A DNA stretch of 20,610 nucleotides from DATJHM01 sp035493895 (GCA_035493895.1 DATJHM010000321.1:1-20610); one strand, 5' to 3'. Shown: positions 7,570-14,958, counted from the stretch's first letter. A program made the numbers and translations. Notes: generated by a model not told the origin, from the letters alone.

Positions 7570-7606
7570 GTATCCCTCATCAGGCAAGCTAGAGGGACTT
7601 GCTGTC

Positions 7607-8419
7607 CTAACACGATGAAACACCCTTCGCATCTACTATCCTCGGTAATTGCGAAGAGGCAAATGCTTCCAGCATCGCATACCCTGCCGGTCGCCCGGGA
7701 CGTTCACCGCGATAGAGATCTAATGACTGCTGCAAAAGAAGATGGTACGCTTCAGGCAAATTAGCAAGCCCCCAGACACCTCCAGCATCCTTTGAAAGAA
7801 TGACGCCATCGCGCAAGTATGCAGAAACACGACAGACATTTAACACAAAAGAAACTGGATCTTGCCGCAAATGTGCCCGTGCCATCTGTAGATCTTTGCT
7901 AATCGCCTCGCGAAAAGCCTGTTCTGGCACCACTGGCAACGCTTCCACGATGGCTGGTCCGTAGAGACAGACGCCAAACTGCCGCAGATTTGTCAGATAG
8001 ATGGTCAGATCAGGATCATACCGGGTGCTCTCATTCCAATCTTTCCATGCATCTGTGCGCATCTCTTGTTGATAGGTCTCACGCAATGTTTCACAGTAGT
8101 GAAGGTCATAAGGAAGAGGATGCCGAAAAGGCATCAGCTCCGACCGTACGAGAAAATGCACATCGAGTGGGCATGGCAACAGTGAGATACGCACGAGCAA
8201 CTCAACGATAGAGCGCTTGGACTCCAGACTCAGCCTCTGTTCAATCAGCACAATGATATCAATATCGCTGCGGGACGGCGTAAAACCACCCAGCGCTAAT
8301 GAGCCATGCAGGTAGATCCCGAGCAGATTCTGACCCAGCAGCCGCTGAACTTCCGTTTGCAGCGTATTTACTTCCGATTGTATAACTTTTGAACAGGTCG
8401 CCCATGTGTACTGCTTCAT
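7607..8419 (-). CDS. Aminoglycoside nucleotidyltransferase-like protein (AadA/ANT family)
   Basis: A 270-residue protein with the DNA polymerase beta-type nucleotidyltransferase signature: GS at 39-40 (LHGSLALGGFTPSRSDIDI) and the metal-binding Asp52-x-Asp54. The C-terminal half is helical (KDLQMARAHLR, VLNVCRVSAYLRDG, LSKDAGGVWGLANLPE), as in streptomycin/spectinomycin adenylyltransferases (AadA/ANT(9), about 260 residues). The family transfers AMP to an aminoglycoside. Whether this copy confers resistance is unknown: environmental genomes carry many such homologues. It starts at ATG 8419, with AGGAAGAGGAC upstream. No cassette or mobile element surrounds it. Confidence 0.82.
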   Translation of the reverse strand: MKQYTWATCSKVIQSEVNTLQTEVQRLLGQNLLGIYLHGSLALGGFTPSRSDIDIIVLIEQRLSLESKRSIVELLVRISLLPCPLDVHFLVRSELMPFRHPLPYDLHYCETLRETYQQEMRTDAWKDWNESTRYDPDLTIYLTNLRQFGVCLYGPAIVEALPVVPEQAFREAISKDLQMARAHLRQDPVSFVLNVCRVSAYLRDGVILSKDAGGVWGLANLPEAYHLLLQQSLDLYRGERPGRPAGYAMLEAFASSQLPRIVDAKGVSSC

Positions 8420-8468
8420 GGAAAAAAGTCCTCTTCCTTATGCCTGACCGCCACTAAACCAATGTTTT

Positions 8469-8861
8469 TCAATGATCTTCGTTGAGACATTGGATGTGAG
8501 AAACGATATGTCTGCTATTCAGCTCCATAAGCTCGCGTTTCTGCGCAAGATAGAAGGCCTTACTATAGATGCCCCCTTGCTCAACAATTCTGATTTCAAA
8601 CTGCTCGGCTTCGAGCAGCTCTATATAGGCGGTGGCACCAGTATCATGAAGCGTGAAAGGAATATCTTTTGCGGCCGCATTCCGATAGGTGTTTTGACCG
8701 GTGACTCTTAATGAGAGGTGCGCAGATGTCGCTGGATAGACAAGGCTACAGGCAATCTCATACAGGTAGGTAGCAGATTCGCGTAATTTTTTTTGCAGAA
8801 CGTATTCATAGGAGATATGCACAACAGCAACATGAGAGGAGTCATTTGAGGACGTTGACAT
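8469..8861 (-). CDS. Hypothetical protein, 130 residues
   Basis: I do not recognise this protein. It is soluble, with a Ser-rich N-terminus (MSTSSNDSS), helices at about 20-45 (LQKKLRESATYLYEIACSLV) and beta-like segments (LHDTGATAYIELLEAEQFEI). Its ATG at 8861 lies 26 nt after the stop of the upstream gene at 8888, with GAAAGTGAG before it, so the two minus-strand genes are probably one operon. The next gene downstream is the nucleotidyltransferase, 49 nt away, which may share the transcript. Confidence 0.72.
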   Translation of the reverse strand: MSTSSNDSSHVAVVHISYEYVLQKKLRESATYLYEIACSLVYPATSAHLSLRVTGQNTYRNAAAKDIPFTLHDTGATAYIELLEAEQFEIRIVEQGGIYSKAFYLAQKRELMELNSRHIVSHIQCLNEDH

Positions 8862-8887
8862 AGAGTTCTCACTTTCTCGATACGGTT

Positions 8888-9238
8888 TTACTTTTCTTCA
8901 CCCTGGAGACGCCGCTTGCGTTGTTCTACGCTCCAGCGTATCAACTGCAATGTTTCTCCATCATTTTTTTGTTCATAAAACACGCTCGCACAATCAAAAT
9001 TGATCCGCAGATTCTCATCATCAGGTTTTGTGGTATCCTGAAGCCACTCTGCCAGCATCTTTTGCGCACACTCTTCACAGAGATAGTGAAAGAGAAGCCG
9101 TTTCTGCTCATCCTGATGCTCATGCTCAAAGACTGGCGTCGCCTGTTTGCAACTAAAACAGACACGATCCCACAGGTTCGTACTTGCCGTAAAACGTTTG
9201 AGACTCCAGACGAGAATGCCAGCCGGTATCCTGCTCAT
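8888..9238 (-). CDS. Hypothetical protein with two CxxC motifs
   Basis: A 116-residue protein with VCFSCKQ (about residues 27-33) and LCEECAQ (about 53-59). The two CxxC pairs are about 26 residues apart, with HEHQDEQKR between, which suggests a zinc-binding knuckle. The C-terminus is basic (EQRKRRLQGEEK). ATG at 9238 follows AAGGAG (ataaggagtagctt then ATG). It heads the pair with the 130-residue gene. A large dyad lies about 60-100 nt upstream at 9297-9341. No family is assigned. Confidence 0.75.
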   Translation of the reverse strand: MSRIPAGILVWSLKRFTASTNLWDRVCFSCKQATPVFEHEHQDEQKRLLFHYLCEECAQKMLAEWLQDTTKPDDENLRINFDCASVFYEQKNDGETLQLIRWSVEQRKRRLQGEEK

Positions 9239-9296
9239 AAGCTACTCCTTATAGGCTCTGGGAGGAGGAGGAAATACTCCACGTAGCTTTGCAATC

Positions 9297-9341
9297 CTGA
9301 ATACAGTGTACTCCAACCTTTTCTGCGTACAGTGTATTCAG
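9297..9341. promoter_or_regulatory. Large palindromic element upstream of CxxC gene
   Basis: CTGAATACAGTGTAC (9297-9311) and GTACAGTGTATTCAG (9327-9341) form an inverted repeat with 14 of 15 positions matching around a 15 nt spacer. Each arm also carries TACAGTGTA in the same orientation, so the element is both dyad and direct repeat. No T-run follows on either strand. Position upstream of the gene at 9238 suggests an operator. Confidence 0.55.
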
Positions 9342-9464
9342 ATCTTAAATAATAAGAGAGACACAGGTAAAACAATGTAGATACGTGAATACCATCTGAG
9401 AGGATTTTACATGTATAAGAAGAAACGATGTACCTTGCTGGCTTGCTTCCTTCTACTTCTTCCT

Positions 9465-9710
9465 CTAATCCATCGCCTCAAACTCGCCGCCTGTCGGTGG
9501 CACAAGTTCTAATTCTCGATACTCAAAGTCTAGCAGTGTTTCCTCGCCAGGAAATTCTATGTAATAGATGTAATAGGGTGCAGTACGTCGTCTGTTTTTA
9601 TCAATTGAGCGAACAATGCCTGTAACTCCACTGAGTTTTCCAGGCTCACGACCAAACTCGTTTTTCACGAGGCGTACCTGGTCCCCTGCTTCAAACGCCC
9701 TAGTATTCAT
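9465..9710 (-). CDS. Small SH3/KOW-like protein
   Basis: An 81-residue soluble protein. ATG at 9710 is preferred (AAGGGAG 7 nt upstream) over the longer frame from 9755. The sequence FEAGDQVRLVKNEFG, GVTGIVRSIDKN, YYIYYIEFPGEETLLDFEYRE and LELVPP gives an all-beta, SH3-like pattern such as is seen in KOW-type or mobile-element-free small barrels; the exact family is not identified. The plus-strand gene at 14959 begins with a very similar FQEGDQVRL and has the same length class, so they are likely distant paralogues. Confidence 0.72.
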   Translation of the reverse strand: MNTRAFEAGDQVRLVKNEFGREPGKLSGVTGIVRSIDKNRRRTAPYYIYYIEFPGEETLLDFEYRELELVPPTGGEFEAMD

Positions 9711-9998
9711 ACCAGCGCTCCCTTGCCTGTACCCGAATGACATATCCTGATGCACAGCTATAGGATATAAATTGATGGCATACTAAAGGATACAATATAT
9801 CGTAGAAGGAAAGCGAATTTTCATGCCTGATTCTCCGATTGCATGGGCAATCTCAGCATTACATCAGGGGAAAAATATTGCATTTGCGCAAAAAAAGAGT
9901 ATAATGAAAGGGCCTCATAAGATTTTTTATGATTCACTTCCTCCAAACATAGTGTGATTCCCTCTTGAGTAGTGATCACAAGCAAGGACATACCAATT
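9711..9998. other. Divergent intergenic region with promoter D
   Basis: 288 nt between the small SH3-like gene (minus) and the pentapeptide gene (plus). It contains module D and, just before the pentapeptide gene, a leader (CCCTCTTGAGTAGTGATCAC) nearly identical to the leader of the gene at 1-455. Repeats of GGATAT/GGATAC occur near 9766-9791. Confidence 0.5.
9878..9932 (+). promoter_or_regulatory. Promoter-operator module, copy D
   Basis: -35 TTGCAT (9878-9883), a 16 nt spacer, -10 TATAAT (9900-9905), a 9 nt gap, then the dyad TCATAA-N6-TTATGA (9915-9932). It is the most diverged copy in the spacer (TTGCGCAAAAAAAGAG), but its dyad arms match copy A exactly. It lies 66 nt upstream of the pentapeptide start at 9999. 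Confidence 0.8.
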
Positions 9999-10595
9999 AT
10001 GGCAAATCAAAAGCAAATCGATCTTCTTGTGTCTGGCAAAAATCGCTGGAACCAATGGCGACGCACCTGCTTTGATGTCCAGGCGTTAGAACCAGACCTG
10101 CACGAAGCAGATCTTCACGGCATGGATCTCCGTGCCTATGACCTGCACGGGGCAGATCTCACGGAGGCCAATTTGCAGGATGCGGATCTACGTGAGGCGG
10201 ATATGTATGAAGCAGACTTACGCGGCGTGGATCTCAAGCGTGCCAATCTGAGTGATGCCCTGTTATCAAAAGCAAATCTGCGCTGGGCCGATATACGTGG
10301 TGCCATTCTCAGTCGGGCGGACCTGAAAAGGGCCGATCTCAGCAACTCCGATCTGCGCAAAGCGTTTATGGAGGGTGCCATTCTGACGCACGCAAAGTTC
10401 GTTTCAGCAAACCTGTCCAGAGTAGATCTTAGCGGGGTAGATCTCAGCAAGGCTGATCTGCGCAACACCTACCTGGAAGGAGCTATTCTCGGCCTCACAA
10501 ACCTGTCCATAGGAGACCTCACGAGGAGCGATTTGAGCAAGTGTCTGGGCGCAAAAGAGCATGTAGCGGAGAACGCCACCATTCCAGCTGCCTAG
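9999..10595 (+). CDS. Pentapeptide repeat protein, complete
   Basis: A 198-residue cytoplasmic protein. Residues from about 31 to 180 consist of A(D/N)Lxx pentapeptides, giving a predicted right-handed beta-helix of roughly 30 repeats; the N-terminus carries NRWNQWRRTCFDVQALEPDL. ATG at 9999 follows AAGGA by 10 nt; GTG at 9972 lies nine codons earlier and is less likely. It is a close inverted paralogue of the gene at 1-455 (about 84% identity by manual count). Residues 12-66 are identical and divergence is concentrated in the coil region. Promoter copy D precedes it. No target (such as gyrase) can be inferred from the sequence. Confidence 0.94.
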   Translation: MANQKQIDLLVSGKNRWNQWRRTCFDVQALEPDLHEADLHGMDLRAYDLHGADLTEANLQDADLREADMYEADLRGVDLKRANLSDALLSKANLRWADIRGAILSRADLKRADLSNSDLRKAFMEGAILTHAKFVSANLSRVDLSGVDLSKADLRNTYLEGAILGLTNLSIGDLTRSDLSKCLGAKEHVAENATIPAA

Positions 10596-10662
10596 CTCAT
10601 CCATCAGGTGGAAGGAAGTCTGTAACATCCTTCTTCAGAGAGTCCAGTATCACGTCGATGAT

Positions 10663-10678
10663 GCCCCCTGGCGGGGGC
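10663..10678. terminator. GC-rich hairpin at convergent junction
   Basis: GCCCCC (10663-10668), loop TGGC, GGGGGC (10673-10678), followed on the plus strand by the T-rich TTCCTTCATTCC. It lies between the pentapeptide gene and the convergent gene ending at 10723. It is a plausible terminator for the plus strand. Confidence 0.6.
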
Positions 10679-10722
10679 TTCCTTCATTCCTTCATCTCAG
10701 ATGATCCCAAAAAGGAGCGAAA

Positions 10723-11202
10723 TTAAACCCCTTTCCGCTTGCGCTTATCGCCTCCGGTTTGTCGCCAGTTGACAATAAAATGGGTACGCATCTCACCGAT
10801 GACCTTACAATCGCGCGCATCGTTTTCCGCTGTCGTATATTTGGTGTAAAAAGGGGCAAGACGACCAGCAAGACGTGCAATCTGCCCGATAAGCTCCAAA
10901 TCGTGCATTTCATACGCCTGCGTTCCCTGGCTATGGCCCTCATCCCACCCTTCTGTGTAGACTGTATGGCAGTCATTTTCTTTCAAATAGATGGCGCGAG
11001 GGTCAGGATCTTCACTTGTTCTCTTCAACAACTTTGGATCGCTGAGCACCTTGGAATTGCACAAAGATGCAACATCATACTCGGCGTGATACGTTGCCAT
11101 GCCGGTTTGCAATTCTGAATAAGCACTAAAGAAGCCCAATATTCGCCCCACATCTCTCATCTTCTGTCTATCCAGCTCCTGCCTTGCTTCATTATTTGCC
11201 AT
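10723..11202 (-). CDS. Hypothetical protein, 159 residues
   Basis: I recognise no family. ATG at 11202 is chosen because GAAGGAGGGG stands just upstream; the frame extends to 11247 without a site. The protein is soluble, with an N-terminal charged helix (MANNEARQELDRQKMRDVGR), a central part with Cys residues (SLCNSK and ENDCHTVY), a helix LELIGQIARLAGRLAPFY and a basic tail KRKRKGV. It is followed downstream by the convergent pentapeptide gene and preceded by the 104-residue gene 101 nt away on the same strand, so co-transcription is possible. Confidence 0.75.
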   Translation of the reverse strand: MANNEARQELDRQKMRDVGRILGFFSAYSELQTGMATYHAEYDVASLCNSKVLSDPKLLKRTSEDPDPRAIYLKENDCHTVYTEGWDEGHSQGTQAYEMHDLELIGQIARLAGRLAPFYTKYTTAENDARDCKVIGEMRTHFIVNWRQTGGDKRKRKGV

Positions 11203-11303
11203 CTGTTCCCCTCCTTCGCTTGTCTCCAGGAACGTTGCCAGGAACATAGGAGAGAGAAAAGGTGACCCTCTTCTCTTCTACGGCGTATCTTTCCAATCAT
11301 CCG

Positions 11304-11618
11304 TTACCAGGGCCAGAGCAGCAGATCTTTCAAATAGCTGATGCTCTGCTCATAACGATTAGCGGCATCAGCATAAGACGCATTCTTATCCGCAGGCAGG
11401 TCGGTCAGCGTTTTCACTGTCCGTTGTTGCCCTGTTTTCCATCTCTCTTCAGTATATCCCTGCAACACCGCATCCAGCAGTGTCATGACAAGAGCATAGT
11501 TTGCAGAAGAAAGCTTGTCATACCTCATTGCCTCTTGTACATGTGCGGAATAGACACTTGCATCGCTAATCCTGCGCTGGAACGTTTGCTCTTTGGTCTC
11601 AGAAAATTGCATTTCCAT
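11304..11618 (-). CDS. Hypothetical protein, 104 residues
   Basis: ATG at 11618 follows AGGAG with a 7 nt spacing; the longer frame from 11672 is not supported by a site. The protein is predominantly helical (SDASVYSAHVQEAMRYDKLS, SANYALVMTLLDAVLQGY) and ends in an aromatic tail LLLWPW. No motif or family was recognised. It lies upstream of the 159-residue orphan in the same direction. Confidence 0.7.
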   Translation of the reverse strand: MEMQFSETKEQTFQRRISDASVYSAHVQEAMRYDKLSSANYALVMTLLDAVLQGYTEERWKTGQQRTVKTLTDLPADKNASYADAANRYEQSISYLKDLLLWPW

Positions 11619-11733
11619 TACGTTACTCCTGTATTTACTTTCTCTATTTGTTATTGAAAATGAACTGCTCAACAGCTCAAATATGCCGTTTCGATCAAGG
11701 TACTCATTCTATCTCTTTTTCCCTGCTCACCTT

Positions 11734-11958
11734 TCAGTATTGTTCCGGTAAGACCATAGAACCAGAGGTACCAACAAAAAGTATCAATGCCAGTGGCAGG
11801 AGGAGAAATGGCAACAGAGCGATATTTTTCCTTTGTGCTCTATAGCGACTTTTTTTACTCAAAACGAGTATGATATAAAAGGAGGAGATGATGATGCAAT
11901 AAAACGGGAAGGTATCTACGATGCTCAGCGACGGCTTTACTTCATCCCTATCACACAA
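11734..11958 (-). CDS. Possible small two-helix membrane protein (doubtful)
   Basis: A 74-codon frame with a TTG start at 11958 and two hydrophobic stretches (FYCIIISSFYIILVL and ALLPFLLLPLALILFV) separated by the basic segment SKKSRYRAQRKN, a credible topology for a two-pass protein. AGAGAAC precedes the TTG, and a TATACT hexamer lies about 15 nt further upstream. The start codon is weak and there is no homologue I know, so this may be chance. Confidence 0.28.
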   Translation of the reverse strand: MCDRDEVKPSLSIVDTFPFYCIIISSFYIILVLSKKSRYRAQRKNIALLPFLLLPLALILFVGTSGSMVLPEQY

Positions 11959-12235
11959 GTTCTCTCATAGTATAGCATAAAACAGAGGATGACAGGAAAC
12001 CTGACCTCTATCAATGCAGTCGCATTTTGTGCGATACTATCCAGGTCAGAAGTCGTGGTTCACATCCTTGTGCGCCTTTTTGTAAAGTCAATCTTCACTG
12101 TCTTCTCTTCTCCCGTAAACTACCAGTAGCAGAACGTTATGAGGCAACGAGGCAGTAATCCATAAACTCGCCCGACACCCGGTATACGCATAAAGATAAG
12201 CAAATGACCTCTGTCCAATTCCCTATTTCCGTGTT

Positions 12236-12261
12236 TAACGCTTTATCTAACGCCGTATGAT
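12236..12261 (+). promoter_or_regulatory. Tandem TAACGC sites, first copy
   Basis: TAACGC at 12236-12241 and 12248-12253, period 12, both in the form TAACGC-N6-TAACGCC, followed by TATGAT at 12256-12261. The same pair recurs at 12651-12668. Direct repeats at about one helical turn suggest a dimeric or multimeric activator. Confidence 0.4.
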
Positions 12262-12437
12262 TAGTATATCAGTAGATGGGGCAAATGATAGCACTGGTCG
12301 AGCAGGAAACCAGGATCAGTTGAGAAAAAACAAACCTTGCAACACCTATTTGAGAAAGCTCATCTCGAACAGAGGAAAACAAGACCGCGTATCCAGCAAT
12401 GCGATGTTAAAGAAAAGTTCTCCGTGGAGGTGAAACC

Positions 12438-12641
12438 ATGAGTGATACCATTACACAAATGCGACTTTCCATACGCCTGGATAACTATCTCAGGGAGTAT
12501 ACGGCAAAGAACGTCAAAAATGCGGTGCGTTCCAAAGACCAATGGGAGAAGGCATGGCAATCAGCCGACCTTGCGCGGACAAATAATGCGCTTACGCCTG
12601 AACTCGTTGATGATGTTCGGATCGCATTAAATAGTTTTTAG
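12438..12641 (+). CDS. Hypothetical protein, 67 residues
   Basis: ATG at 12438 has a strong GGAGGTGA about 8 nt upstream. The product is small and helical (MRLSIRLDNYLREYTAKNVK, SKDQWEKAWQSADLARTNNA) with no membrane segment or recognised family. It stands alone on the plus strand; the tandem TAACGC element lies about 180 nt upstream. Confidence 0.7.
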   Translation: MSDTITQMRLSIRLDNYLREYTAKNVKNAVRSKDQWEKAWQSADLARTNNALTPELVDDVRIALNSF

Positions 12642-12650
12642 GACGCTACA

Positions 12651-12682
12651 TAACGCTTTTCTTAACGCCCCTCTGGCATAAT
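12651..12682 (+). promoter_or_regulatory. Tandem TAACGC sites, second copy
   Basis: TAACGC at 12651-12656 and 12663-12668, period 12, as in the copy at 12236, followed by CATAAT at 12677-12682. It precedes the alpha/beta hydrolase gene at 12831. The -10-like sequence is 14 nt after the start of the second repeat here but 8 nt in the first copy, so the promoter assignment is uncertain. Confidence 0.35.
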
Positions 12683-12830
12683 TGGACTGACAAAAGTTTA
12701 TGCCACGCTTAGACTGACGTCATTACTTTGGGAATGCCAGGCACCGTTGAGACTTGCGCTTCCTCATTCCAGATGCCCAGACCCGTAACTGGTGCAACCC
12801 CCTGTGTCTCTACGGGAGAAAAACAAAGAG

Positions 12831-13676
12831 ATGAGTAAAACCATCATATTCATTCATGGAGCCTGGCTGGCGGCAAACAGTTGGGACTCGTTTCGAGAAT
12901 ACTTTGCATCACAAGGCTACGCCACACTCGTACCATCCTGGCCATCTAAGGAGACCTCGGTGGACACATTGCGTGCCAATCCACCAGAGGCCTTAGCCCA
13001 CTTGAGTGCAGAAGAAATTCTGGAGCATTATACTCGCATCATTCAACAGCAAACAGAGCCCCCCATTTTAATTGGACATTCCTTTGGCGGTCTATTTGTG
13101 CAAATTCTGCTGGATCGCGGATTAGGAGCTGCTGGTGTAGCGATTGATCCTGCCGCCCCCAAAGGAATCATGCCGCCTCTCATCGCGTTTCGAGCCCTTT
13201 CAGGGGTCTTGCTGACCAGGGGCTTCTGGAAAAAGGTAGTGCGAATGTCCTTCAAGCAGTTCCAGTTCGGATTCGTGAATGGCCTGCCACTGGAGGTACA
13301 ACGCGCCGCCTATGATACGTATGTAGTTCCTGAAAGTGGGAAGCTATTTTCTCAGGCCGTCAATGCCGCTTTCGACGCGCATTCCCCATTGACCGTGAAC
13401 TTCCATAATGCCACGCGCGCACCCTTGCTCTTAACAGCTGGTACACAGGATCATACCGTTCCGGCGAGTCAGGTCACCGCGAACTACAACAAATATCGCC
13501 AAACGTCTGCGCGAACAGACTTTCTCACGTTTGAAGGGCGTACTCACTGGCTCATCAAGCAAGAAGGATGGGAAGAAGTGGCAAAAAAGATTGATACCTG
13601 GCTCAAAGACGTCGGAGTTGGAAGCACCGGCCCCCTCCCGCAGAGCGCCGAGCCCAGCGCGCTCCCACGGGATTAA
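12831..13676 (+). CDS. Alpha/beta hydrolase
   Basis: A 281-residue cytoplasmic enzyme of the alpha/beta hydrolase fold. The oxyanion region is IIFIHGAWLAANSW. The nucleophile elbow is GHSFG with Ser84. The likely acid is Asp207 in TAGTQDHTVP, and the base is His239 in FEGRTHWLIK. A helical cap follows the elbow (about 105-160). The substrate cannot be told; the HG-A-W variant near the N-terminus is common in the broad AB_hydrolase_6 group. ATG at 12831 is taken although the GTG at 12792 extends the frame; the ribosome site is weak (GGGAG 17 nt upstream). The C-terminus has a Pro/Ser-rich extension. Confidence 0.92.
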   Translation: MSKTIIFIHGAWLAANSWDSFREYFASQGYATLVPSWPSKETSVDTLRANPPEALAHLSAEEILEHYTRIIQQQTEPPILIGHSFGGLFVQILLDRGLGAAGVAIDPAAPKGIMPPLIAFRALSGVLLTRGFWKKVVRMSFKQFQFGFVNGLPLEVQRAAYDTYVVPESGKLFSQAVNAAFDAHSPLTVNFHNATRAPLLLTAGTQDHTVPASQVTANYNKYRQTSARTDFLTFEGRTHWLIKQEGWEEVAKKIDTWLKDVGVGSTGPLPQSAEPSALPRD

Positions 13677-13740
13677 TTACGCTGGTTGTGCCAGTAGATC
13701 TAAAAAGGCCACAAAACAAGCATTCACTCCGAAAATAATG

Positions 13741-13937
13741 TATAATAGAGGTAGCTGATAGATTTTCATATGAGCTTTGCCCCTTTCATTCTGTCCTTCG
13801 TAGCAACTGGCGCTCAGAACCTCTATCCACCATCGGAGCATGCTATCCGGGATGGTCTTACTCGTTCTCCCCGCTTGCATATTCCTCTTTCCTCTCACGA
13901 ATGCATTGAAACCCTGAAGATAACGAATGCATTGAAA
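13741..13937 (+). promoter_or_regulatory. Slipin leader: -10 element and direct repeat
   Basis: TATAAT at 13741-13746 has no good -35 at 17 nt. Downstream, the 15 nt word ACGAATGCATTGAAA occurs twice (13897-13911 and 13923-13937, period 26); each copy contains the palindrome AATGCATT. The repeats lie directly before the Shine-Dalgarno of the slipin gene. Confidence 0.4.
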
Positions 13938-13961
13938 GCCTACCTGAAGGAGGCGCAGTTT

Positions 13962-14789
13962 ATGACTCTCTTTGTATGGACGATAGGTACCATCGTTCTG
14001 CTGCTGGTGTTGCTCGCGCTCTCGGCTATTCGTGTGGTACAACAATATGAGCGCGGCGTGATCTTTGTGCTGGGACGCTTAACTGGCGCAAAAGGTCCTG
14101 GTCTTTTCCTGGTCCCTCCCTTCATCTCGCGCATGAGCAAGGTTGACTTGCGCATCGTCACCCTCACGGTCCCCCCGCAAGAGGTCATCACCCGTGATAA
14201 CGTGACCATCAAAGTGACGGCTGTACTCTACTTCTACGTCGTCGATCCGGTGGCCGCAATAGTCAATGTCGTAAACTTCAATCAGGCAACCACCCAGATT
14301 GGACAAACCACTTTGCGCAACGTCCTGGGTCAATCGGAGCTGGACGAACTACTGGCCGAACGCAAAAAGATTAACGGCGATCTGCAAGTCATCATCGATG
14401 AGCAAACAGCGCGTTGGGGCGTGAAGGTGACTGCGGTCGAAATCAAAGATGTAGAGTTGCCAGCCTCGATGCAGCGTGCGATGGCAAAACAGGCAGAGGC
14501 AGAGCGGGAGAAACGGGCAAAGGTGATCCACGCCCAGGGCGAATTGCAGGCCTCGGCCCAGCTCGCACAGGCGGCGAAAGTGATCGGCTCTCAGCCTGCT
14601 ACCCTGCAACTACGCTACCTGCAAACACTGACCGAGATTGCGGTGGAGAAGAATTCGACGATTGTCTTTCCCCTACCCATGGATCTGATCATGCCACTGA
14701 CGCAGATGCTGCAACGTCAAAGTGAGTCCGTCAAGGAACCACTTAACAATGTTCCTCGTCTTGAACTATCTATTCCACACTCGTCATAA
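13962..14789 (+). CDS. Slipin / stomatin-like SPFH (Band 7) membrane protein
   Basis: 275 residues from ATG 13962, chosen for AAGGAGG 8 nt upstream; the open frame extends 64 codons further without a ribosome site. One N-terminal membrane segment (about 4-24) is followed by the SPFH/Band 7 domain: QQYERGVIFVLGRLTGAKGP, LVPPFISRM, DLRIVTLTVPPQEVITRDNV, then the coiled-coil-prone QRAMAKQAEAEREKRAKVIH. Slipins form oligomeric membrane scaffolds thought to organise or protect membrane proteins; bacterial ones are often paired with an NfeD-type partner, which is not seen here. Confidence 0.93.
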   Translation: MTLFVWTIGTIVLLLVLLALSAIRVVQQYERGVIFVLGRLTGAKGPGLFLVPPFISRMSKVDLRIVTLTVPPQEVITRDNVTIKVTAVLYFYVVDPVAAIVNVVNFNQATTQIGQTTLRNVLGQSELDELLAERKKINGDLQVIIDEQTARWGVKVTAVEIKDVELPASMQRAMAKQAEAEREKRAKVIHAQGELQASAQLAQAAKVIGSQPATLQLRYLQTLTEIAVEKNSTIVFPLPMDLIMPLTQMLQRQSESVKEPLNNVPRLELSIPHSS

Positions 14790-14894
14790 TCGTCAGGCAC
14801 AAAGCTCTGGAGAAGTTTTGCCAGGAAAGTCGTCAGCCCAGCAGATGCCCGAAGCGTTTTGCGCACCTGCTGGACATATAATAATCATGCGCTT

Positions 14895-14932
14895 GAGGGC
14901 GTGGAGAGGCAACGATACGTTACCACGCCCTC
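14895..14932 (+). terminator. Hairpin after slipin gene
   Basis: GAGGGCGTGG (14895-14904) pairs with CCACGCCCTC (14923-14932), a perfect 10 bp stem with an 18 nt loop. No U-tract follows (TCGCAG). It lies between slipin and the 69-residue gene, so it may terminate the first or act in the leader of the second. Confidence 0.5.
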
Positions 14933-14958
14933 TCGCAGATAGAAAAGAGAATAAGACT

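Larger units (their letters stand above)
11619..12437. other. Long intergenic region, orphan small-gene area
   Basis: About 820 nt with no strong gene. A weak minus-strand membrane ORF (11734-11958) is listed separately. The short dyad TCGCA-ttttg-TGCGA lies near 12028-12042. Tandem TAACGC sites and a -10-like TATGAT at 12236-12261 precede the 67-residue gene. I see nothing else. Confidence 0.4.

Noticed and set aside
1..10595. Transposon with the pentapeptide genes as inverted ends
   Set aside because: No transposase, terminal repeats or target duplications are seen; the identity follows gene and promoter boundaries, so duplication is simpler.
2512..10702. Shared word CATTCCTTCATCTCAGA near 2518 and 10685
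   Set aside because: A 17 nt match with nothing similar around it; most likely chance or a minor remnant.
13770..13961. 64-codon N-terminal extension of the slipin gene
   Set aside because: There is no ribosome site at 13770, while ATG 13962 has AAGGAGG and begins directly before the expected membrane segment.
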